A DNA stretch of 64,000 nt from CAYFRC01 sp050946115 (GTDB taxonomy: Bacteria; Bacillota; Clostridia; Christensenellales; Aristaeellaceae), in the NCBI GenBank assembly GCA_050946115.1, contig JBMNUF010000002.1:139622-203621 (forward strand), written 5' to 3'. Shown here in pieces: positions 31,967 through 40,443 of this stretch. The translations under genes and the position numbers were made by a program. Position 1 is the first letter of the stretch, and every line of letters begins with the position of its first letter. The notes under the pieces are model-generated. The model saw only the letters and a program-made list of their open reading frames with translations. It was not told the DNA's origin and did no database searches.

Positions 31967-32755
31967 CTACCCGAGATACTCCAACCGCACGGTGAAGTTG
32001 TCGCCGCTTTGGAAGTAGTCTACGGTGATCTGCCGATTGTCCAACTTGAGCGACACCAAAAAGCGGTTATCGACGACGGAAAGCTCGTGTACCGCAACCC
32101 AGCCCTTGACGACGAGCTCGTTCACGAAGTCCAGCGCGTCCGCGACCGACGCCGCGCGGTAGGTCAACACGCGGCTGCCCGCCGACACGCCCTCCGCGAC
32201 GGAAACGAGCCTGCCCTCCATGAGCGGGAAGCCCTCATAGCCCTCGCCGTCCCACACGATGCCGCTCTCTCCGCAGAACACCACGCGCGTGCCGCTGGTC
32301 TCGTTGACCAAATGCACCTCCACGTCGTCATACAGAAGGACAGTCAGTTTTGTCGTGTCTATCAGAAGCTGCGCGCCGCCTTCCAGCAGCTCTGCCTTAT
32401 ACTCGGAAAAGCCGGCCGCAGCGGTCGATGCCACGACGATATCCGCCTTTCCGTTTTCCTGCGTCGTCTTATACTCCGGCGCGGTGAAGACCGGCATGTT
32501 CGGAAACTGTTCCTCCGGCCAATAGTTGACGTCTAACGCCTTGCGCTCCGCCTCCTGCCGCACGAGCAGCGTTTCCTTTTCGACGGCCTGCCGCGCGACG
32601 CGGCTCTTGGTAAGATATACCGAAAGCACGAGCGCCACCGTGACCATCACAAGCGCCAGCACACTCAAAACCGCGTGGCGAATTTTGCGTCTTCGCTCCG
32701 CTTCCTCGAGATCTTCTTCCAGCGTGAAGATATCCTCGTCATATTCGTTTGCCAT
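31967..32755 (-). CDS. single-pass membrane protein of unknown function
   Basis: The 262-aa protein has an acidic N-terminus (EYDEDIFTLEEDLEEAE), a basic stop RRRKIRH, one transmembrane helix (about 28-48) and an extracytoplasmic domain of about 210 residues with alternating beta strands. No catalytic motif is seen. The ATG at 32755 is ten bases after GGAGGAG; an upstream in-frame GTG is too close to it. It is monocistronic, with a good promoter and a terminator. Confidence 0.65.
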   Translation of the reverse strand: MANEYDEDIFTLEEDLEEAERRRKIRHAVLSVLALVMVTVALVLSVYLTKSRVARQAVEKETLLVRQEAERKALDVNYWPEEQFPNMPVFTAPEYKTTQENGKADIVVASTAAAGFSEYKAELLEGGAQLLIDTTKLTVLLYDDVEVHLVNETSGTRVVFCGESGIVWDGEGYEGFPLMEGRLVSVAEGVSAGSRVLTYRAASVADALDFVNELVVKGWVAVHELSVVDNRFLVSLKLDNRQITVDYFQSGDNFTVRLEYLG

Positions 32756-32784
32756 GGGACACACTCCTCCCTCTTATGCCGTTT

Positions 32785-32813
32785 AGTATACCACATCTTG
32801 CGGGTACAGGCAA
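32785..32813 (-). promoter_or_regulatory. sigma-A promoter of the single-pass membrane protein gene
   Basis: On the minus strand: TTGCCT (32813-32808), a 17-base spacer and TATACT (32790-32785), 30 bases before the ATG. Confidence 0.7.
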
Positions 32814-32917
32814 GCCCATTCGGGTTGATTTTCCAAAGGAAACGTCCAAAAGTTTCCCCTGTGGCGAGCCGCAAAACAGACATTTTTTCAAAAACGGTGT
32901 ATTTCGGTTGGCAAATA

Positions 32918-32926
32918 TGGTATACT
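32918..32926 (+). promoter_or_regulatory. extended -10 promoter of the UroD-like/GH32 pair
   Basis: TGG-TATACT (32918-32926) is an extended -10 element. No good -35 is present at 17 bases. The transcript would start about 12 bases before the start codon. Confidence 0.45.
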
Positions 32927-32944
32927 GCGGGGTAGAGAGAGGAT

Positions 32945-34057
32945 GTGTTTCATTTGCGGGAACTGGATATCGCGCAGTTTTGGAAGGACGACGAGATCGC
33001 GCATCGCGACAACTGTTTTTATAAGGGACCGCAGACGGCGCTCGGCATCCGCATGAGCGCGGAGTGCGTCTACGCCGAATTGGGCGAGGAGGGCAACCCG
33101 TGGCTGCCCGAGGAGCGCTCGCGCTACCTGGACCTCGCCAAGCGCTACAACGACAGGGCGGAAAAGATCGTCGGCAAGCGGCTGCTCAACGAGAATCTCC
33201 CGCCGCTCGACGCGGCGTTCCCCGAGATCCGGCGCATCGGCGAGGTGTTCGGCGGGGAATACACCGTCCTCAACAACACGGAGTGGCTCGGAAAGTGCTT
33301 TGACGACGAAGAGCAGCTCGAAAAAAAGCTCGACGAAGTGCTTTCCATGGATTTTCGCGCGTTCATGCTGCCGAAAAACTGGGAGACAGAGAAAAGGCGC
33401 ATCTACGAGACCTACGGCATCAAGCCATCGCCCTTGCGCCACATCCGAGGCCCCGTGACGCTCGCCTGCTCCCTCATGGGCAACGAGGAATTGATCTTCT
33501 TGATCCTCGACCATCCGCGCATCGCGGAAAAGTTCTCGCGTGCGATCGCCCACGCCGCGATCAGTATGGCGCGCGTCTGCGACGAGGAAGCCGGAATTAC
33601 CGCAAAGTCCCACCCGGGCTTTTCCTTTGCGGACGACAGCTCCTGCCTGCTGACGCCCGATATGTACGAGTTCTTCGGATACCCCGTCTTGCGGGACGTG
33701 TTTTCCGTCTTCAGTCCGAATCCGAACGACAGCCGCTACCAGCATTCCGACAGCCCCATGGCGCATCTGCTGCCGATTCTGGGCAGGCTCGACCTCAACG
33801 GCGTAAACTTCGGCCCGACGGTAATGGTGCCCGAAATCCGCAAATACCTGCCCCGCGCCCGCATCGACGGCTGCATCGCGCCGTTCACGTTCATGCGCAA
33901 CGACCGAGATGCGCTCATCGCCGAGACGACGCGCGACTGCGAGGCGGACGAAATCTACGGCGGCGTCAACATCTCCACCGCTGGCTCCATCAACAACGGC
34001 TCTTCTTTGGAAAGCATGCGCCTGATCATGCAGGTCATTCAGAACAGGAGGAAATGA
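32945..34057 (+). CDS. uroporphyrinogen-decarboxylase-family protein (methyltransferase-like)
   Basis: The 370-aa TIM-barrel protein belongs to the UroD/MtaA-like superfamily, with PLRHIRGPVTLACSLMGNEE, HPGFSFADDSSCLLTPDMYEFF and DGCIAPFTFMRNDRDALIAE. It lacks the N-terminal Arg motif of HemE (RQAGRYLPEY), so haem synthesis is unlikely; relatives are corrinoid-methyltransferase-like or sugar-locus proteins. The start is GTG at 32945 or TTG at 32954: GAGG at 32939-32942 leaves two or eleven bases respectively. It is two bases from the GH32 gene and probably co-transcribed with it. Confidence 0.7.
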   Translation: MFHLRELDIAQFWKDDEIAHRDNCFYKGPQTALGIRMSAECVYAELGEEGNPWLPEERSRYLDLAKRYNDRAEKIVGKRLLNENLPPLDAAFPEIRRIGEVFGGEYTVLNNTEWLGKCFDDEEQLEKKLDEVLSMDFRAFMLPKNWETEKRRIYETYGIKPSPLRHIRGPVTLACSLMGNEELIFLILDHPRIAEKFSRAIAHAAISMARVCDEEAGITAKSHPGFSFADDSSCLLTPDMYEFFGYPVLRDVFSVFSPNPNDSRYQHSDSPMAHLLPILGRLDLNGVNFGPTVMVPEIRKYLPRARIDGCIAPFTFMRNDRDALIAETTRDCEADEIYGGVNISTAGSINNGSSLESMRLIMQVIQNRRK

Positions 34058-34058
34058 G

Positions 34059-35540
34059 ATGAAATGCCGCATAGAAAAGCGATACCTGCTCCTTCCCGTC
34101 TCCGAAACGGCACAGATGAAGCGCCTCACCGTCGGGGAGAATATCTCCCTGCAATTGCGCCTCTCCGCGTCGCCGGACTATATCTTCCCCTACGACCTTC
34201 GGGACTATGTCGGGCAGGAGCTTGAGATCGAAACCTCCCCGCAAATCGATTTTGCGCCCGTCTTCATCGATACGCCGGACGACACAGGCATTTACGGCGA
34301 AAGGTATCGCCCCGTCGCGCATTTTTCGCCCAAGCGCGGCTGGAACAACGACCCGAACGGGCTGATTTATTACGAAGGGCGGTACCACATGTTCTTCCAG
34401 CACAATCCCGTGGATACCGTGTGGAACAACATGCACTGGGGACACGCCGTGAGCGACGACCTTCTCCGCTGGACGGAGCTGGAAGAAGCGCTGTATCCCG
34501 ACAAGCACGGCGACATGTTCTCCGGCAGCGCCATCGAAGATACGGAAAATCTCACGGGTCTCAAGGAAAACGGGCACAACCCGCTCCTCTTATACTATAC
34601 CGCCGCGTGTGAAGCCTCCACGCAGCGGCTCGCGTATTCGGTGGACGGCGGAATCACCTTCCGCAAATACCCCCGCGCGATGATCGAATGCATTACGCCC
34701 GCCAACCGCGACCCGAAAATCATCTACTGCGAGGAACTTTCCGCCTACCTCATGCCCATCTATCTCGAGGGGCGCGAGTTCGCGCTGTATACCTCAAAAG
34801 ACCTGCTGCACTGGGAAAAGCTTCAAAGCATCGCCATCCCCGAGGACGACGAGTGCCCGGACATCTATCCCCTAAGCATGGACGGCAAGAGATTTTGGGT
34901 CATGACCGCCGCGCACGACCGCTATCTCGTGGGCGATTTTTCGCGCGGCTGCTTCACGCAGCTGTTCCCCACCGGGCGCCTGCACTACGGCACGGACAGC
35001 TACGCCGCGCAGACCTTTTCCGGCATCCCGAACGGCCGCCGCATCCGTATCGCGTGGAACCGCTCGCCCGTGCCGCGCACCGTCGTAAACGGCTCCATGT
35101 CTACGCCGCACGATATGACCCTGCGCGAGATTGCCGGAAGACCCATGCTCTGCGCCAATCCGATCCCCGAATTTGCCGCACTGCGCGGCGAAGAAGCAAA
35201 GGGAAAAGACGCGCTCCCCCTCCTCGGCAGGGCAAACGACATCGTCTTGCGCTTTCCATCGCGCGGAGTGCGCGAAATCTCCCTCATGGGGCTTGTGCTC
35301 TCCTTTGCGGACGGCATCCTTTCATGGAAAGACGCCTCCATGCCCGTATCGGAAGAAGGCGGAATCTGCACGCTGCGCATCGTGCAGGACGTGCATTCCG
35401 TCGAAATCTACGCCCACATGGGCGAAGCAACCATGCTCCTCCCGCACATCGCGGACGAAACGCTCTCAAGCGTATCCTGTGTGGGCGCGGAAATCACCGC
35501 GTGGCCTCTCGCCTCCATCCACGGCTCGCTCGGTTCTTGA
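34059..35540 (+). CDS. glycoside hydrolase family 32 (beta-fructosidase)
   Basis: The 493-aa enzyme has the three GH32 catalytic signatures: WNNDPNG (about residues 98-104; nucleophile Asp), RDPKI (stabiliser Asp) and ECPDIYPL (acid/base Glu). The beta-propeller is followed by a C-terminal beta sandwich, and an N-terminal extension of about 85 residues precedes the catalytic domain. No signal peptide, so it should act inside the cell on imported sucrose, sucrose-6-P or fructo-oligosaccharides. Ribosome binding site AGGAGG at seven bases. The 3' end overlaps a convergent gene by 47 bases. Confidence 0.9.
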   Translation: MKCRIEKRYLLLPVSETAQMKRLTVGENISLQLRLSASPDYIFPYDLRDYVGQELEIETSPQIDFAPVFIDTPDDTGIYGERYRPVAHFSPKRGWNNDPNGLIYYEGRYHMFFQHNPVDTVWNNMHWGHAVSDDLLRWTELEEALYPDKHGDMFSGSAIEDTENLTGLKENGHNPLLLYYTAACEASTQRLAYSVDGGITFRKYPRAMIECITPANRDPKIIYCEELSAYLMPIYLEGREFALYTSKDLLHWEKLQSIAIPEDDECPDIYPLSMDGKRFWVMTAAHDRYLVGDFSRGCFTQLFPTGRLHYGTDSYAAQTFSGIPNGRRIRIAWNRSPVPRTVVNGSMSTPHDMTLREIAGRPMLCANPIPEFAALRGEEAKGKDALPLLGRANDIVLRFPSRGVREISLMGLVLSFADGILSWKDASMPVSEEGGICTLRIVQDVHSVEIYAHMGEATMLLPHIADETLSSVSCVGAEITAWPLASIHGSLGS

Positions 35541-36105
35541 TCAGCAAAAGGCACGCGGAGAGACATACCGTCCCCAAAAGCATCACCGCCGCGCTCACCA
35601 TCCACTTGCCGCCCGCGTTGAACCCGTATAAATCGTCCCATTTGCGCAAAAAGAGGGCGTTCACCGCGTAAACCGGCGCGTAGAGGAAGACGGGCAGGGC
35701 GCCCGTCGCGATATGCAAGCGGCTAAGGGGCTCTCCCTTCTCCAAAAACGCGCACGAAACAATCGCCAGAATCGGCGAAATCAGGTGCGGGAAGGCGTTT
35801 TCGCCGAGCAGCTGCGCGCGGTATCCGTCCCTCGGCGCGAGGAAGAACAGCACCGTCAGAAGCGTCACCGCGAGGGCGCACGTCCCGATAAACTTCAGCG
35901 CGTTCGCCCAACGCGGGATTTTCCATCGCCCTTTGCGAGCGCAAGCTACCGAAAACGGCAGCATGCACAGCGCACCCAGCGCCGCAAGCAGATTGGCGTT
36001 CTCCGTAAACGTGCGAAGATCCGACCCCTCCCAAGGTATCGCCGCCGTGCCGTAAATGATTCCCACATTGCACAGGAGCGACAGGATTCCCTCTGTTCTC
36101 TTCAC
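35494..36105 (-). CDS. six-helix membrane protein, possibly Pr6Pr/FAR-17a-like
   Basis: The 203-aa protein has about six hydrophobic segments (for example FIGTCALAVTLLTVLFFLAP, LISPILAIVSCAFL and MVSAAVMLLGTVCLSACLLL). The pattern HLISPILAIVS and the YAVNALF…DLYGFN region recall Pr6Pr/FAR-17a-like membrane proteins; this match is tentative. The start is GTG, about seven bases after AGGTAGG. It ends inside the convergent GH32 gene. Confidence 0.6.
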   Translation of the reverse strand: MKRTEGILSLLCNVGIIYGTAAIPWEGSDLRTFTENANLLAALGALCMLPFSVACARKGRWKIPRWANALKFIGTCALAVTLLTVLFFLAPRDGYRAQLLGENAFPHLISPILAIVSCAFLEKGEPLSRLHIATGALPVFLYAPVYAVNALFLRKWDDLYGFNAGGKWMVSAAVMLLGTVCLSACLLLIKNRASRGWRREATR

Positions 36106-36155
36106 ATCGCGACCTACCTTTCAACGAATGGAATTTGCGAGGAGGCGTTCCCCCT

Positions 36156-37151
36156 TTGCCTACAGTCGTGCTCGGCATGTCCGACGGCGTGGATTCCGCC
36201 GTCGCCGCGCTGCTGCTCAAAAAACAGGGCTATGCCGTATACGGGCTGTTCCTCGATACGGGCATCCCGAACGCGCCCGAGTGCGCTTTGGAAAGCGCAA
36301 AGCGCCTCTCCATCCCGCTCAAAATCCACGACGCGCGGGCAGAATTGGAAACAATCGTGTGCGAGCCGTTCCGAAGCGCCTACTGCGCGGGGCGCACGCC
36401 AAGTCCCTGCATTTCCTGCAACCCGCTAATGAAATTCCGCCTGCTCGCAGAGTATGCGGACAAAATCGGTGCGAAGTACATCGCCACCGGGCACTACTCC
36501 CTCTGCGACGGAAGGCACATCTACACGGGGCACCCCTCCTGCGACCAGAGCTACATGCTCGCAAGGCTCCTCCCCGGGCAGGTCGCGCGCCTGCTGCTCC
36601 CGTTGGGCGCATACGCCAAGAAACAGGTGCGCGAAATCGCAGATGAAGTCGGGCTCCCCGTCGCCGAAAAGCCCGACAGCCGCGAAAACTGCTTTATCCG
36701 AGGCATGCATTATATCGAATGGATCGAATCGCGCGGCGAAGTGCCGCCCGAAGGCGCACTTCTGTTTCAGGGAAGGGAAATCGGTCGGCATCGGGGCATC
36801 CACCGCTATACCGTCGGCCAGCGCTGGCACGAAACGATGGGTGGCAGGCGCCTGTACATTTCCTCCATCGACGTCGCCGCAAACACCGTTACGCTCGCCC
36901 TGTGGGAGGACACCTTTCGCAGCGAAATCGATGTTTCGGACTGTTCGTGGATCGCGGAGGAACCGCCCGCATCGTTTCGCGCCGTCATCCGCGCGCGCCA
37001 CACGCGCTGGGAAATGCCGACGGCGACCGTCACAAAATGCGGCGCGTCCTGCCGCGTCGTGACGGACGAACCGTTGCGCGCCCCCGCGCCGGGGCAGGCG
37101 CTCGCCATGTACGACGGAAATATGCTGCTGGGCGGGGGATGGATCGCGTAG
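36156..37151 (+). CDS. MnmA-like tRNA 2-thiouridylase
   Basis: The 331-aa protein follows the MnmA plan: PP-loop ATPase motif VVLGMSDGVDSAV, the catalytic Cys region SPCISCNPLMKF (Cys85/Cys88), ATGHY, and the second Cys in SRENCFI (Cys179), then the C-terminal beta-barrel with RHRGIHRYTVGQR. It should thiolate U34 of Lys/Glu/Gln tRNAs. The PP-loop reads S-D-G-V-D-S where S-G-G-V-D-S is the rule. TTG at 36156 is ten bases after GGAGG and gives the normal N-terminus, so it is preferred to the TTG at 36135. A paralogue with canonical motif may exist elsewhere. Confidence 0.88.
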   Translation: MPTVVLGMSDGVDSAVAALLLKKQGYAVYGLFLDTGIPNAPECALESAKRLSIPLKIHDARAELETIVCEPFRSAYCAGRTPSPCISCNPLMKFRLLAEYADKIGAKYIATGHYSLCDGRHIYTGHPSCDQSYMLARLLPGQVARLLLPLGAYAKKQVREIADEVGLPVAEKPDSRENCFIRGMHYIEWIESRGEVPPEGALLFQGREIGRHRGIHRYTVGQRWHETMGGRRLYISSIDVAANTVTLALWEDTFRSEIDVSDCSWIAEEPPASFRAVIRARHTRWEMPTATVTKCGASCRVVTDEPLRAPAPGQALAMYDGNMLLGGGWIA

Positions 37152-37163
37152 ACCTTCCCCCGC

Positions 37164-37838
37164 CTATTTGGATGCTTTGCGGGCTGTGATCTTGCGATAC
37201 ACAAGCAGCCCCAGCCCGCTTATGATCAGCGTCGCGACGAGAATCAGCCCCGCAAGCTTCAGATTCCCCGTAAGCAGCGCATCGCCGCCCCACGTCGAGG
37301 ATACGATGCTCGGCAGCTTGCAGAGCGTCGAAATCAGGAGAAACGACGCCGCGTCGATCTTCGTAAGCCCCGCGCCATACGTCAAAATGTCCTTCGGCGT
37401 CCCCGGGATCAAAAACACGATCGCCGTAACCAGCCGCAGCCTCTTCGCATCCCGCAAAAAAGCCACGGAATCTATCTGCTCCCTGTCAAAGAACAGTTCC
37501 AAGACCTTTGTTCCGAATCTCTTTGCCAGCCAAAACGCGATGAGCCCGCCCACGGCGCTTCCGACGAGGCACAGGATCGTCCCCTCCACCGCGCCGTAGA
37601 TCGCGCCGGCGGCGATCTCAAACGGCTCTCCGGGGATAATCGCCACGACCACCTGCATCGCAACCATCAGCACAAAGGCGATGCGGTGCCCGATTCCCCC
37701 GTCTTCGGACCATTCCCTCAGAACCTCCGGGTCTTTGAGCATCTCAAGCAACGGAAGTCCCGCATAGCGGTAAATCAGAACCATCAGGATGAGCAGCCCC
37801 GCTATCGCGGCGATTGCAATGCGCTTTCTCTTCTTCAT
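37164..37838 (-). CDS. TVP38/TMEM64 (DedA-related) membrane protein
   Basis: The 224-aa protein has five to six helices and the VTT-domain features VVAIIPGEPFEIAAGAIYG, GSAVGGLIAFWLAKRFG and VFLIPGTPKDILTYGAGL. Family members are thought to act in lipid handling or membrane homeostasis. Its ATG overlaps the stop of the upstream CNNM gene (ATGA at 37835-37838), showing translational coupling. Confidence 0.85.
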   Translation of the reverse strand: MKKRKRIAIAAIAGLLILMVLIYRYAGLPLLEMLKDPEVLREWSEDGGIGHRIAFVLMVAMQVVVAIIPGEPFEIAAGAIYGAVEGTILCLVGSAVGGLIAFWLAKRFGTKVLELFFDREQIDSVAFLRDAKRLRLVTAIVFLIPGTPKDILTYGAGLTKIDAASFLLISTLCKLPSIVSSTWGGDALLTGNLKLAGLILVATLIISGLGLLVYRKITARKASK

Positions 37839-39121
37839 AGCGCGTCTTCTTCCTCTTCTTCCGGCGCGACCTTGACCGTGAGCCTGTCCACGCGCATTTT
37901 GTCCATCTTGGCGACCGTCACGGTCAGCCTGTCGTACACAAAGCTCTTCCCCGCCTCCGGCTGCGCATCCAGCATCTCGATCGCCCAGCCGCCCAGGGTC
38001 GTATATGCGCTCTCGAAGTCCTTGTCCTCATAATCGATCTCGTCGAAGAATTCGTGGATGCTCATCGTGCCGGCGCATGCATAGGTATCCTCGGAAACCT
38101 TGATGCACTCCTCCACGATGTCGTCCGTCTCATCCCAGATATCGCCGACGAGCTGCTCCAAAAGGTCTTCCATCGTGACGATGCCGAGCGTTCCTCCGTA
38201 TTCGTCCGTCACGACGGCCATGTACGTGCGCGCGACGCGCAAGCGCTGCAGCGCGTCGTCCAGCCGCATCGTCTTGTGCAAAAACACGGGTTTGACGAGC
38301 AGGCTCCGTATATCCGCCGTGCCGTTCATATCCATTTCCCGCAGGAAGTGGTTTGAGGGCAGTATGCCGATGATTTGGTCTATGGTCTCCTCATACACAG
38401 GAATCCGCGAAAATTGCGTGTCCAAAATCAGCTTCAGCAGGTCTTCGTTTCCGTCGTCGATGTCGAACGCCGCCATCTCGATGCGCGGGGTCAGCACCTG
38501 GCCGACCGTGATGTCGTCAAATTCCAGCGCGGACTGCATGAGCTGCGTCGTATCCTCGTCGATCACGCCCTCGTCCTCGACCATTTCCAGAATCTGCTGA
38601 AACTCCTGCTCCGTGATGGTGGGCTGCGCCTGCTCCTCTTCCTTTTCTTTGCCGTTCCATATCCGCGCAGCCAGTTTCAAAATGCGGTTGACTACGAGGA
38701 TTACCGGCGACATAATCAGCATCATGACCCGAAGCGGCGCGGCGGCAAACAGCACAAACTTGTCGCAGTTGTGCTTTGCGACGGTCTTCGGCGTGATCTC
38801 GCCAAACATGAGCAGCAATATGGTGATGAGTATGCCCGCGATGCCCGTCGCGCCCTCGCCAAACACCGTGATCGCGATCAGGGTGGCGAGAGACGATGCT
38901 GCGATGTTCACGAGGTTGTTCCCGATCAAGATCGTCGTCAGGGCGTGTTCGTACCTGTCGTGTACGCGCATTGCGAGCTGCGCCCACTTGTTGCCGCCGT
39001 CCGCGCTCTTTTTGAGCCGCAATACATTCACGCTCGTATACGCGATCTCGCTCGCCGAGAAAAACGCGGAAAACAATATCAAAATCAATATCCCGACTAT
39101 ATAACCGCCGGTGCTGTCCAC
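37835..39121 (-). CDS. CNNM/CorC (HlyC)-family transporter protein
   Basis: The 428-aa protein has the DUF21/CNNM membrane domain (residues 1-170, with SAFFSASEIAYTSVN and IGNNLVNIAAS), a CBS pair (VLTPRIEMAAFDID to VTDEYGGTLGIVTMEDLLEQL) and the C-terminal CorC_HlyC domain (about 345-420), so it is full length. Family members are implicated in Mg2+ or other cation export. The start is GTG at 39121; an in-frame TGA lies just upstream, so the only other option is an ATT codon. It is preceded by GC-rich hairpins and a truncated paralogue. Confidence 0.88.
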   Translation of the reverse strand: MDSTGGYIVGILILILFSAFFSASEIAYTSVNVLRLKKSADGGNKWAQLAMRVHDRYEHALTTILIGNNLVNIAASSLATLIAITVFGEGATGIAGILITILLLMFGEITPKTVAKHNCDKFVLFAAAPLRVMMLIMSPVILVVNRILKLAARIWNGKEKEEEQAQPTITEQEFQQILEMVEDEGVIDEDTTQLMQSALEFDDITVGQVLTPRIEMAAFDIDDGNEDLLKLILDTQFSRIPVYEETIDQIIGILPSNHFLREMDMNGTADIRSLLVKPVFLHKTMRLDDALQRLRVARTYMAVVTDEYGGTLGIVTMEDLLEQLVGDIWDETDDIVEECIKVSEDTYACAGTMSIHEFFDEIDYEDKDFESAYTTLGGWAIEMLDAQPEAGKSFVYDRLTVTVAKMDKMRVDRLTVKVAPEEEEEDAL

Positions 39122-39175
39122 GAAAACAATTCAACTCCTTATAGCTTTGCCGGATCTTTCGACCCTGGGGAGGTG

Positions 39176-39197
39176 CGGAGGGGCGGCGGCCCCTCCG
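39176..39197. repeat. GC-rich hairpin 1 between the two CNNM genes
   Basis: CGGAGGGGC (39176-39184) pairs perfectly with GCCCCTCCG (39189-39197) around the loop GGCG. No U tract. It is next to a second, longer palindrome. Confidence 0.6.
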
Positions 39198-39202
39198 CCC
39201 AT

Positions 39203-39248
39203 GTCCCCCGCGCGGGGTGTGCCCGCGGGCACATCTCGCGCGGGGGAC
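39203..39248. repeat. 46-base GC-rich palindrome between the two CNNM genes
   Basis: GTCCCCCGCGCG (39203-39214) pairs with CGCGCGGGGGAC (39237-39248), and the inside contains the perfect palindrome GTGCCCGCGGGCAC (39219-39232). The intervening GGGT and ATCT can also pair, giving an almost unbroken stem. It ends 12 bases from the stop codon of the truncated CNNM gene. Confidence 0.7.
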
Positions 39249-39259
39249 TGCCCGAGGCT

Positions 39260-40294
39260 CTATGTATGGGCCTTCGGGGCGGGCGCTCGATGCGCCGTCC
39301 CCGCCGGCGCGTCATCCTCGTCGTAAATGTCGCCGACAAGCTCCTCCAGTATGTCTTCCATCGTCACGATGCCCAATAGCGTCCCGTCGCCATCCTTGAT
39401 GACCGCCATGTGCTGCCTTCTGCGGTTCATCTCCGTCATCATGTCGTCGATCACCATATCCGCGGGATAGCTCTTCATCGGAAGCAGCAGCGGTGCGAGC
39501 CCCTTGTACTTTCCCAAGAGCCGCGCGCGGTAAAACCGATTCACATGCAAGACACCCACGGCATGAGACGAAGAATCAAGCACCGGGAAACGGGAATACT
39601 TATGTTTTCGAAGCGCCTCTGCGACTTCTTCCTCCCCGGCCTTCACGTCGATGGTCGCGACCCTGTCCATGGGGATCAGGATGTCGCGCGCCGTCTTCTT
39701 GCCGAACGTATAGGCGGACTGCACGAGTTCCTGCTCCTCCGCGTCCAGCACGCCCTCGTCCTCGATCGTCTCCATGATGTCTTCCAATTCGTCCTCCGTA
39801 TAGGAGGGCACGTCGTCCTCGGGAAACAATTTCGCGACCGTTTTTGCGAACGCGGAAAAGAGGTTCGTCAACGGCCTCACAACGCGCATATACGCATACA
39901 GAGACCTTGCGACCTTGAGCGCAAACTGTTCCGGTCTGTTTCTCGCATAACTCTTGGGCAGCATCTCGCAAAAAAGGAACATGATAACCGTCAAAACGAG
40001 CGTCGTCACCGCGACGGAACCCACGCCCCACAGCCTCGTGGCGAGCATCGTCGCGATCGCGGCGCTCCCCACGTGCATCACGTTGTTCCCGATCAGGATC
40101 GCCGTGAGCGCATTGTCAAAATTGTCGGAGATCTTCATCGCGTTTTTCGCGCGCAAATCGCCGTCGTCGGCCATCGTCTTCACGCGCAGCTTATTCATTC
40201 CGGCAAACGCAATCTCCGTGGCGGCAAAATAGCCGCCGCCTATGAAAAAAAGAAACAAAATCGCGATCCATAAAGGAGTATCGCCGGCATCCAT
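39260..40294 (-). CDS. CNNM/CorC-family protein lacking the C-terminal domain
   Basis: The 344-aa protein has the CNNM membrane domain (residues 1-165, FFIGGGYFAATEIAFAGMNK, IGNNVMHVGSA) and a CBS pair ending GTLLGIVTMEDILEELVGDI. The roughly 80-residue CorC_HlyC domain that should follow is missing; instead there is a short Ala/Pro/His tail (APAGTAHRAPAPKAHT) and a stop next to GC-rich palindromes. It is thus shorter than its neighbour by about 80 residues. Start at 40294 (or the in-frame ATG at 40306, which abuts AAAGGGG). Confidence 0.8.
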   Translation of the reverse strand: MDAGDTPLWIAILFLFFIGGGYFAATEIAFAGMNKLRVKTMADDGDLRAKNAMKISDNFDNALTAILIGNNVMHVGSAAIATMLATRLWGVGSVAVTTLVLTVIMFLFCEMLPKSYARNRPEQFALKVARSLYAYMRVVRPLTNLFSAFAKTVAKLFPEDDVPSYTEDELEDIMETIEDEGVLDAEEQELVQSAYTFGKKTARDILIPMDRVATIDVKAGEEEVAEALRKHKYSRFPVLDSSSHAVGVLHVNRFYRARLLGKYKGLAPLLLPMKSYPADMVIDDMMTEMNRRRQHMAVIKDGDGTLLGIVTMEDILEELVGDIYDEDDAPAGTAHRAPAPKAHT

Positions 40295-40389
40295 TTCGGA
40301 TATCATCCCCTTTGTACTTTGTATATATCCATGATAGCATATTTTGCCGCCCTCCGCAAGCCCTTTCACCATTTTTAATCGAGCGAAAC

Positions 40390-40430
40390 AAAAAGCCCGC
40401 AGGAACAGACCGAATCCGTTCCCGCGGGCT
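40390..40430 (-). terminator. terminator of the second sugar importer operon
   Basis: Minus-strand AGCCCGC (40430-40424) pairs with GCGGGCT (40400-40394), with an inner GGAAC/GTTCC stem, and TTTTT-G-TTT follows. Confidence 0.8.
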
Positions 40431-40443
40431 CCGTGCCCTTTGA

